Positions 1 through 6,756 of a DNA stretch of 64,000 bases are shown piece after piece; positions within the stretch are counted from its first letter, which is position 1; the number at the start of each line of letters is the position of its first letter. Origin of the DNA: an uncultured Vicinamibacterales bacterium (lineage in GTDB: Bacteria; Acidobacteriota; Vicinamibacteria; Vicinamibacterales; UBA8438); assembly GCA_958295905.1 (NCBI GenBank), contig OY282382.1, positions 5,638,910 through 5,702,909 of the forward strand, read 5' to 3'. A program made the translations under genes and the position numbers. The notes under the pieces were generated by a model. That model was not told where the DNA came from, ran no database searches, and saw nothing but the letters and a program-made list of their open reading frames with translations.

Positions 1-1582
1 CGCCGGTGATCGCGGCCAGCCGGGCGCCGCGCCGCCCGCGGACGGTGCCGTTCACGCGGTCGCGGTGCAGATACGCCCCGTAGCGCCCCCGCGAGGTCGT
101 CATCCCCTCGGACAGCATGTCCATGACCGCCTCGAACGCGGGGCGCGGCAGCGAGGCATAAGGCGCAGCGGCCCGCGCGAGCGCGAAGAGATCGTCGATC
201 GGCCAAGTCTCCGACGCGCATGCGGCCACTATCTGCTGGGCCAGCACGTCGAGCGGCCATTCGGGAATCTCCAGTTGGTCGAGCCGCCCCTGCCGGACGG
301 CCCGGACCAAGGCGGCGCACTCGATCAACTCGTCGCGGGTGGTGGCGAAGAGCCGCCCGCGCGGCACATGGGAGTCGTCCGGCGTGTCGACGTGGTGGCC
401 GGACCGGCCGACCCGCTGCAGGGCGACGGCGATCGACCGCGGCGACCCGATCTGGCAGACGAGGTCGACGGTCCCGATGTCGATACCGAGCTCGAGCGAC
501 GCGGTGGCGACCACCGCGCGCAACCGGCCGCTCTTGAGCTGCCGCTCCGCGCGCTGCCGGAGGCGCCGGGAGAGACTGCCGTGATGCGCGAGCACCGCCT
601 CCGCCCCCAGCCGCTCCTCGAGATGATGGGCCACCCGCTCGCACAGCCGCCGCGTGTTGACGAAGACGAGGGTGGTGCGCTGGGCCACGATCAGCTCGGC
701 GAGCCGGTCGTAGATCTCCTCCCACATCTCGTTCGTGGCCACGACCCCGAGCTCGTCCCGCGGCACCTCTATCGCCAGATCGAGGGGACGCCGGTGCCCG
801 CTGTCGACCACCGTGACGGAAGCGGCGGCCGGCTCCCGCCCGCGGCCCGGCGGCGCGTCGCCGGTCTCCGCCGCCGGCCGCGCCTCGCCGCCCCCCGGGC
901 TCCCGGACGCCGCAACGGCGGGGCTCCCCTGCAGAAACCGGGCGATCGCGTCGATCGGCCGGACGGTGGCCGACAACCCGATTCGCTGGGGCCTCGGCCC
1001 GCCGGCCTTCCGGACCAGATCGTCGAGGCGGGCCAACGTCAACGCGAGATGCGATCCCCGCTTGTCGTCGGCCACGGCGTGGATCTCGTCGACGATGACC
1101 GTCGCCGCCCGGCGCAAAGCCGCCCGGCCGCGTTCGGCGGTCAGCAGGATGAACAACGACTCCGGGGTGGTCACGAGAATGTGCGGCGGCCGGCGCACCA
1201 TCCGCTCGCGCTCCCAAGCCGGGGTATCGCCGGTGCGCACCGCGGTCCGGATGCCGGGGGCGGTCAGCCCCCGCTCGACCGCCAACTGCTCGATCTCCGC
1301 CAGCGGGGTCTCTAGGTTCCGTCCGATGTCGTTGCTGAGGGCCTTCAGCGGTGAGACGTAGACGACCTCGACCCGATTGTCGAGCCGTCCCGCGAGCCCG
1401 GCGGTCACCAGCCGGTCGAGACAGATGAGAAAGGCGGCGAGGGTCTTCCCGGATCCGGTGGGAGCCGACACCAGCACGTCGCGGCCGTCCCGAATGGCGG
1501 GCCAAGCTTCGAGCTGCGGCGTCGTGGCGGCGGCGAAGCGCCCGCGGAACCACTCGGCGGTGAGGGGATTGAAATCCTGCAT
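1..1582 (-). CDS. lhr: Lhr-type ATP-dependent helicase, C-terminal part beyond window edge
   Basis: Reading the minus strand from an ATG at 1582 gives an open frame that runs off the left edge, so about 527 N-terminal residues are visible. Lhr proteins are superfamily 2 helicases that translocate on single-stranded nucleic acid using ATP and are linked to DNA repair. Visible in order are motif I APTGSGKT (residues 40-47), [13 protein letters not shown], the DEIH box in [17 protein letters not shown], then the second RecA domain with [25 protein letters not shown] and LQRVGRSGH. This series is specific to Lhr rather than to RecQ or generic DEAD-box proteins. Lhr proteins usually exceed 800 residues, so roughly half or more is shown. 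It lies 82 bp downstream of the DUF349 gene on the same strand. Confidence 0.93.
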   Translation of the reverse strand, partial: MQDFNPLTAEWFRGRFAAATTPQLEAWPAIRDGRDVLVSAPTGSGKTLAAFLICLDRLVTAGLAGRLDNRVEVVYVSPLKALSNDIGRNLETPLAEIEQLAVERGLTAPGIRTAVRTGDTPAWERERMVRRPPHILVTTPESLFILLTAERGRAALRRAATVIVDEIHAVADDKRGSHLALTLARLDDLVRKAGGPRPQRIGLSATVRPIDAIARFLQGSPAVAASGSPGGGEARPAAETGDAPPGRGREPAAASVTVVDSGHRRPLDLAIEVPRDELGVVATNEMWEEIYDRLAELIVAQRTTLVFVNTRRLCERVAHHLEERLGAEAVLAHHGSLSRRLRQRAERQLKSGRLRAVVATASLELGIDIGTVDLVCQIGSPRSIAVALQRVGRSGHHVDTPDDSHVPRGRLFATTRDELIECAALVRAVRQGRLDQLEIPEWPLDVLAQQIVAACASETWPIDDLFALARAAAPYASLPRPAFEAVMDMLSEGMTTSRGRYGAYLHRDRVNGTVRGRRGARLAAITG

Positions 1583-1615
1583 GGCGCGGCGCGTCCCGGC
1601 CCGAGGCCGCCCGCC

Positions 1616-1658
1616 GCGCCGGTCGCACGCGTGCGACCGGCGCGGGATCGAACCCGCG
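1616..1658. terminator. Two overlapping strong hairpins between the DUF349 gene and lhr
   Basis: Positions 1616-1643 form a perfect 28-base palindrome (14-bp arms). Immediately next to it, 1641-1658 forms a second hairpin with arms CGCGGG/CCCGCG and a six-base loop; on the minus strand this second hairpin reads like a tRNA T-arm. The pair lies just after the stop of the DUF349 gene and before the lhr start. A transcription terminator or processing site is the simplest reading, but there is no T-run, so a protein-binding palindrome is equally possible. Confidence 0.45.
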
Positions 1659-1663
1659 AACGG

Positions 1664-4600
1664 TCAACCGCGGCGGCGTCGGCGCGGCGAACCTCCGTCG
1701 CGGGACGATCCGCCGCCGCGCGGCCGGGAGGCCCCCGACGGGGCCGGCGGCGCGGGGTTCAGTTGGAAGTAGCGGTCGCACGCGGCGCGGAACCGCTCGG
1801 AAAGCTGGTGCCCGGTCTCGCCGGGGATGACCCCGAGCGCCCGCCGCTCCGCCTGCAACCGTCTGACCGCCTCGGCGTCCTCCCGCCGCTTGACGTCCGG
1901 GTCGACGCCGGCGCCCATCGTGTTGCTGGCCAGCGCCTCCCGCAGCCGCGCCGCGAGGACCTCCGACGGCGATCTCCCGTCCCCGGGCGCGGCGCCGTCC
2001 TCCTCCTGGATCATCGACTCGACGCGCTCGCAGAGACGCTCGAGCGCAGGCACGTTGCGCACCGGGTCGAGATCGGTGCCGGCGAACGCGGCGGGGAACC
2101 GATCGACGAGACGGCTCAGGGCGGTGTCGAAACGCGCCGTCAGACTCCGTTCCTGGGGCCGGGGTATCGGCTCCATTCCGCGCCACTCGGTCCGGACCGC
2201 CTCGACCGTCTCTGCGAGATCGGGCGGCGGCTCGGCATCGCCGGCCGCGCCCTCGCCCGAATCCGGCGCGAGCGCCTCGAGGCGCCCGCACACCGCCGCC
2301 CGCGCCAGGATGCGCTCGGCGAAGGGGGCGTCCACCGCCTCGCGCGCGCGTGTGTAGACCCGGTCGCACGCGGCCCGGAAGCGCTGCCACAAGACCTCGG
2401 AGCGCGAGCGCCGCACCGGCCCCACCGTCTTCCATTCCGCCTGCAACTGCCTGACCGCCGCCTTGGCGGCCTCGATGTCGGACTCCTCGGCCAGCGCTTC
2501 CGCCTTGCCGCAGAGCTCCTCCTTCAACCGGGCGTTCTTCGCCCAGAGCTCCTTGCGCTCCGCCAGATCCTGCCGGCGCCGCCGGAAGAAACGGCCGCAC
2601 GTGGCCCGGAAGCGATTCCAGACCTCGCGCTCCTCCTTGCGGGTCGCCGGCCCCACCTGCTTCCACTCTTCCTGCAGCTCGGTCATGCGCTGCGCGACCT
2701 TGATCCAGTCGGTCGAGTCGGCCAGACGCTCCGCCTCTTCGCACAACGCCACCTTCTTCGCGAGGTTCTCCCGGCGCACCGTGTCCTGTGCGGCCCGGTG
2801 GGCTTCGAATCGCGGATGCAGGACGTCGTGGGCCGCCTTGAAGCGCCGCCACACATCGTTCCCTTCCTCACGCGAGACGTCGCTCGCCTGCCGCCATTCG
2901 TTCATGATCTGCCGGAACTCCCGGGCGAACGCCTCGTCGTCCTCTTCCTCCCGCGCGGCCAGCGCCTCCAGGCGCTGGCACAACGCCGCCTGCACCCCGA
3001 CGTTGGCCCACTGCTTCCATTCGACGAGCCCCCGCAACTCCCGAACCCGGCCGGTCAACGCGGTCTGCGCGGCCCGAAGCCGTTCCGTGAGGGTCTCGCG
3101 GTCCTGGCGGGTCGGCAACCGCCCCAGATTGCCGAGCAGGGAACGGGTCAGACGGAGACCGTGCTCGGCGTCCTTCAGATCGAGCTTCTCGTCGGCCAGC
3201 GCCCGTTCGATCTCGTCGCAGCGGGCGTTCTGCTTGGCGAGGTTCGCCTGCTCCCGGCGACGGCGGACCTCCCGGGCGGCAATCAACCGATCGCCCCGCT
3301 TCCGTTCCGCCGCTTCCGCGCGGGGAGCCAAGTCGGCCACCTCGGCGGCGGTGGACTCCCGCGCCAACGCCGTCCACTCGTTGTGGGGCACCTTCCAACC
3401 GGTGGTCAGCTCCTCGAGATCCTGGGTGGCGCTCACCGCCTCGAGCGTCTCCACCAACGCCGTCAGTCGGACGATACGGGCGGCGGCGGTGCGGCGCCGC
3501 TCAGCCTGCCCTTCGGCCGCCGCCGCCAGATCATTGAACCGCCGCTCGACCTGCGTCGAGGCGTCTCCTCCCGGGCGCTCGTCAGCGGCGGCGGCGCCGG
3601 CCGCCGACGGAACCTCGGGGAGCGCCGCCCATTCGGCGCGAACGACGCCGACCTCGGCCATCAGCGCATCGGCGTCCCGCGTCTCGTCCGCCGCGAGCGC
3701 GGTCAGCCGGTCGCACAGGGCGACGCGCGTCGCGAGCGCGTCGCTGCGGACCTGTCGGCGTTGATCGGCGGCGCTCCGCTCGGCCTCGAGCCGCGCGAGA
3801 TGGTCGACCGCCGCCGCCACCGCCGCCCGCCAGCGCTCGGCCACCGCGGCATCGGCGGCCGGCACGTCAGCGGCGGCCGGCGGCTCGGTCGCCGCCGGCA
3901 CGTCGGCGGCGGCCGGCGGCTCGGCGCCCGTGGACTCCTCCTCACCCTCGATCGAGCGCCAATCGCGCCGAGCCTGATCGAGCCCGGCGCTCGCCGCGTC
4001 CCACCGCTGCACGCCAACCAGCGCTTCGACCCGCTCGCAGAGTTCCCCGCGCCGGCACCGCAGCTCGTCCGGGGTCGGGGGCACGGGCTGCGCGTCGAGC
4101 TCGGCGAGCGCGGTCTTCGCCTTCCGCGACACCGGCTTCGTGCGGGCGCGGACGGCGATGGCCCTGAGAAGATCGCGGTCGGCGGGCCCCAGGGGAGCAA
4201 GCCGATCGAACGCCGCCAGAGCGACCTCCCGATGGTCGGTCTTGACCGCCACCGCGACCAGCTCCTCGCGATGGTCGAGCTTGGCGAGCGCCGCCCCGCG
4301 TACCGCGCGGTGCCTCGATCGCCGGGCCACCGCGCCGATCGCCTTCTGGGATTCGAGTCGATCGAGGGCCGACCGGCTCACCGACTCGACCCTGGCCATC
4401 CGGGCGACCTCGCCGAGATCACGGGCCTCGGACAACCCCCCCAAGGCGGCCTCGCCCTCGTCGAGCTCCGACGCCTCGACGGCTATCGCCCGCAGTATCG
4501 AGGCCGCCTCGTCCCGCACCTGATCGTCGGCGTCGGTCCGCGCGATACGGCCGATCGTCGCGGGGTCCGACAACCGGGCCACCGCCGCCAGCCGCACGCC

Positions 4601-4738
4601 CGGATCGGCGTCCTCCGACGCGATCGCCGCGAACACGTCCTGGGCATCATTCTCCAGGCCGTCCACGGCCGCCGCCCGCACCGACGGATCCTCGTGCTGC
4701 CAACCCGGCTGGCCACGCAATCGGTCAAGCAAACTCAT
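1664..4738 (-). CDS. HEAT-repeat and DUF349 domain protein
   Basis: This 1024-residue protein is soluble, with no signal peptide or membrane segment. Residues 1-220 are alanine-rich helical HEAT-like repeats (for example PGVRLAAVARLSDP). The rest is charged, helical and coiled-coil-like, with repeated DUF349 units recognisable from a Trp-centred motif: WRQASDVSREEGNDVW near residue 620, WKQVGPATRKEEREVW near 693, WKTVGPVRRSRSEVLW near 769 and WRGMEPIPRPQERS near 850. DUF349 proteins have no settled biochemical role. A proline-alanine linker around residues 270-300 contains a short tandem duplication (EPPAAADVPAA twice). The gene begins 280 bp from the divergent cyclophilin gene, and lhr follows on the same strand. 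The family assignment is firm; the function is unknown. Confidence 0.85.
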   Translation of the reverse strand: MSLLDRLRGQPGWQHEDPSVRAAAVDGLENDAQDVFAAIASEDADPGVRLAAVARLSDPATIGRIARTDADDQVRDEAASILRAIAVEASELDEGEAALGGLSEARDLGEVARMARVESVSRSALDRLESQKAIGAVARRSRHRAVRGAALAKLDHREELVAVAVKTDHREVALAAFDRLAPLGPADRDLLRAIAVRARTKPVSRKAKTALAELDAQPVPPTPDELRCRRGELCERVEALVGVQRWDAASAGLDQARRDWRSIEGEEESTGAEPPAAADVPAATEPPAAADVPAADAAVAERWRAAVAAAVDHLARLEAERSAADQRRQVRSDALATRVALCDRLTALAADETRDADALMAEVGVVRAEWAALPEVPSAAGAAAADERPGGDASTQVERRFNDLAAAAEGQAERRRTAAARIVRLTALVETLEAVSATQDLEELTTGWKVPHNEWTALARESTAAEVADLAPRAEAAERKRGDRLIAAREVRRRREQANLAKQNARCDEIERALADEKLDLKDAEHGLRLTRSLLGNLGRLPTRQDRETLTERLRAAQTALTGRVRELRGLVEWKQWANVGVQAALCQRLEALAAREEEDDEAFAREFRQIMNEWRQASDVSREEGNDVWRRFKAAHDVLHPRFEAHRAAQDTVRRENLAKKVALCEEAERLADSTDWIKVAQRMTELQEEWKQVGPATRKEEREVWNRFRATCGRFFRRRRQDLAERKELWAKNARLKEELCGKAEALAEESDIEAAKAAVRQLQAEWKTVGPVRRSRSEVLWQRFRAACDRVYTRAREAVDAPFAERILARAAVCGRLEALAPDSGEGAAGDAEPPPDLAETVEAVRTEWRGMEPIPRPQERSLTARFDTALSRLVDRFPAAFAGTDLDPVRNVPALERLCERVESMIQEEDGAAPGDGRSPSEVLAARLREALASNTMGAGVDPDVKRREDAEAVRRLQAERRALGVIPGETGHQLSERFRAACDRYFQLNPAPPAPSGASRPRGGGSSRDGGSPRRRRRG

Positions 4739-4939
4739 GAGGCTGTGTGGTCCCGTTCAGATTCCGGTGGTCCCCGGGGCCGGCGGTCATCACCGGCGGC
4801 CCCGCTGGACAGCGTCCAAGGGAATTATGCATACTCGGGGCCAAAAGTGGCGGATGGCGGTTTAATCGGCGGCAGGATCGGGCAAGCCCGTCTCGACGGA
4901 CGGACCCCGGTTCCCGGTACTACGCGCGTTTGGATCTAA

Positions 4940-4952
4940 AATATCAGATATT
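4940..4952. promoter_or_regulatory. AT-rich palindrome in the divergent promoter region
   Basis: The 280-bp gap 4739-5018 separates the divergent DUF349 and cyclophilin genes. It holds AATATCAGATATT, a perfect 6-1-6 inverted repeat, inside the only AT-rich stretch of the gap (about 4930-4958). Such a site between divergent genes could be an operator or part of a promoter. Nothing else was recognised in the gap. Confidence 0.3.
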
Positions 4953-5018
4953 GGATGAGTGGCATCAGCCGCTCTCGGATGAGCGATTCGTCGCTCCAAC
5001 GGCCAAAGGAGGCCCGTC

Positions 5019-5597
5019 ATGTCGTTTCGCTCTCTCGCGCTCTTCGTGATCTGTGGCCTCGCCGCGCACTGGGCGGTCCCGCCGGCGGCGGCCCAGAACA
5101 ACCCCGTCGTCGTGATCGAGACCAGCCTCGGCTCCATCACCGCCGAGCTCGACCGCCGGAACGCGCCGGTCTCGGTGGCCAACTTCCTCGCGTACGCCGA
5201 CAGCGGCTTCTACGCCGGCACGGTGTTTCACCGGGTCATCAGGGGCTTCATGATTCAGGGCGGCGGACACACGGCCGACATGCAGCGGAAAGAGACCCGC
5301 GCCCCGATCCGCAACGAGGCGACCAACGGACTCGCGAACGACCGGGGCACGCTGGCGATGGCCCGCACCAACATCGTCGACAGCGCCACCGCCCAGTTCT
5401 TCATCAACACCGTCGACAACCCCGCGCTCAACAATCGCGGCACGGACGCCGCGAGCTACGGCTATGCCGTCTTCGGCCGGGTGATCGACGGCATGGACGT
5501 GGTCGACCAGATCGAGAGCGTGTCGACCGGGCGCCGCGGACCGTTCCAGGACGTGCCGAACACGACGGTCGAGATCCTCTCCGTCACCCTGCAATAG
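5019..5597 (+). CDS. Exported peptidyl-prolyl cis-trans isomerase, cyclophilin type
   Basis: Cyclophilins isomerise X-Pro peptide bonds and assist folding. This 192-residue protein starts with a Sec signal peptide (hydrophobic residues 5-22, cleavage expected after PAAA near residue 26), so it acts outside the cytoplasm. The cyclophilin fold is clear from VVVIETSLGSI, the active-site block VFHRVIRGFMIQGGG, and QFFINTVDN, with the key Arg, Phe and Gln in place. The length is normal for a bacterial single-domain enzyme. A strong ribosome binding site, AAAGGAGG, precedes the ATG. A second exported cyclophilin follows 72 bp downstream; the two probably form an operon that arose by duplication and divergence. 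Confidence 0.93.
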   Translation: MSFRSLALFVICGLAAHWAVPPAAAQNNPVVVIETSLGSITAELDRRNAPVSVANFLAYADSGFYAGTVFHRVIRGFMIQGGGHTADMQRKETRAPIRNEATNGLANDRGTLAMARTNIVDSATAQFFINTVDNPALNNRGTDAASYGYAVFGRVIDGMDVVDQIESVSTGRRGPFQDVPNTTVEILSVTLQ

Positions 5598-5669
5598 CGC
5601 GCCCGGCAACCAGCGCCCCGTCCGTCGTCGAGTCGGCGGGACCGGGTGGAGCCGATAAAGGAGTACGCG

Positions 5670-6281
5670 GTGTATCCACGCATCTGCTCGGCGGTTCTGG
5701 CGTGCGTCCTGGCGGGTCTGTCGACCCTGCCGGCGGCGGGCCGGCAAATGCCGCCGAACCCCCGCGTGCTGGTGGAGACCAGCATGGGGAGCTTCGAGAT
5801 GGAGCTGTTCCGGGACCGCGTGCCGGCGACGGTGGTCAATTTCCTGATCTACGTGCGGGACGGGTACTACGACGGCACCGTGTTTCACCGGGTGATCCGC
5901 GACCTGATCGTGCAGGGCGGCGGCCTGGCGGTCGGCGGGGAAGAGCGGCTGGAACCCAAGCTCGAAGGGCTCCGCGGCACGATCATCAACCAGGCGAGCC
6001 GCAACCTGCTGAACCGGCGCGGCACCGTGGCGATGGCGCGGGGCTCCGCGCCGGACAGCGCGCGGGCGCAGTTCTTCATCAATCTCAACCACAACAACAA
6101 CTTCGACTACCGGAACGGCTCGCCATCGGGCATCGGCTACGCGGTCTTCGGCCGGGTGACGGAGGGCATGAACGTCGTCGACCGGATAGGCCGCGTCCGA
6201 ACCGGCAACCAGGACGGCATGCGCGACGTCCCGCGCGAGCCGGTCGTCATCCACTCGATCACCCGGGTCGAGGCAGGCTGA
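5670..6281 (+). CDS. Exported peptidyl-prolyl cis-trans isomerase, cyclophilin type
   Basis: This is the second cyclophilin of a tandem pair. It has the core blocks RVLVETSMGSFEMELF, VFHRVIRDLIVQGGG and AQFFINLNHNN, so catalysis of prolyl isomerisation is expected. The GTG at 5670 is chosen over the in-frame GTG at 5646 because AAAGGAG ends six bases before it, and because it gives a compact signal peptide (CSAVLACVLAGLSTLPAAG). The mature protein is about 180 residues. It is clearly diverged from its upstream neighbour, for example in the Asn-rich loop NLNHNNNFDY. The gene ends three bases before a 118-bp inverted-repeat element. Confidence 0.91.
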   Translation: MYPRICSAVLACVLAGLSTLPAAGRQMPPNPRVLVETSMGSFEMELFRDRVPATVVNFLIYVRDGYYDGTVFHRVIRDLIVQGGGLAVGGEERLEPKLEGLRGTIINQASRNLLNRRGTVAMARGSAPDSARAQFFINLNHNNNFDYRNGSPSGIGYAVFGRVTEGMNVVDRIGRVRTGNQDGMRDVPREPVVIHSITRVEAG

Positions 6282-6284
6282 TGC

Positions 6285-6402
6285 GCTGGGAGTCTGCGCC
6301 CAGAACGGTTTTGGGTCCGATTTGACACAATATGTAGCGGTCAATCGCCGGCGCTTGCGCAACATATGGTAGTCATAATTTCCTGCGGCGCAGACTCCCA
6401 GC
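6285..6402. mobile_element. MITE-like element, family M1, copy A (118 bp)
   Basis: Perfect 16-bp terminal inverted repeats, GCTGGGAGTCTGCGCC at 6285-6300 and its reverse complement at 6387-6402, enclose an AT-richer core. The reverse complement of the element at 22527-22644 has the same 118-bp length, the same ends and a related core (shared blocks such as GAACG, TTTGGG and CGATT). No open frame lies inside, so it is non-autonomous. Confidence 0.7.
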
Positions 6403-6529
6403 GATCCGTCACGTCATAAGTTTCGGACAGACGGACTTGAGTCGAACGACGTATTTTTCTGCATAGGACTCTTGCGGTTCGAGGTGAGTGCCCCGGCGCT
6501 CCTATTTTTAGTGGTGGCGATGCACTAGG
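6401..6529 (+). repeat. Dispersed repeat R1, copy A (about 130 bp)
   Basis: This block is about 80% identical by eye to 62228-62360. Shared stretches include CGTCACGTCATAA, GACGGACTTGAGTCGAAC, CGGTTCGAGGTGAGT and the end GCACTAGG. Internal arms (GTCGAAC and GTTCGAG) could pair as a stem. It abuts the M1 element. From 6530 to about 6660 there is only a piece of the REP-like spacer repeat (GGAGCCGCAGGCGACGATTT); no gene was recognised there. Confidence 0.6.
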
Positions 6530-6756
6530 CGGGTCGTCGGGCGTCGGAGCCGCAGGCGACGATTTCCGGGCCGGGAGCTCGCGCCGCAGGAGTTAACTCC
6601 CAACACGACCGCCGCGCCCGCGCCGCGCCGGCGCCGGCCCGCCGCGGGTCCGGTGCCGTGAACCTCCTCGGGCGCCGAACCCGGACGACGCTTTCCCGAT
6701 CCGAGGCCGGCGAGCTGCCGGGGCCGCGGGAATCCGATCACGCCGAGCCCGCTGAC

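Noticed and set aside
1641-1658. Possible tRNA gene on the minus strand (T-arm-like GCGGGTTCGATCCCGC)
   Set aside because: No acceptor, D-arm or anticodon arm can be drawn around it; the bases upstream are the coding end of the DUF349 gene.
1631-4939. Very long open frame on the plus strand opposite the DUF349 gene
   Set aside because: Arg/Pro/Gly/Leu-rich sequence with no motif; it mirrors the DUF349 gene. Such antisense frames are common at this base composition (also opposite 5-6 kb, 6.5-9.5 kb, 14.3-15.9 kb, 19-22.5 kb and 58-60.8 kb).
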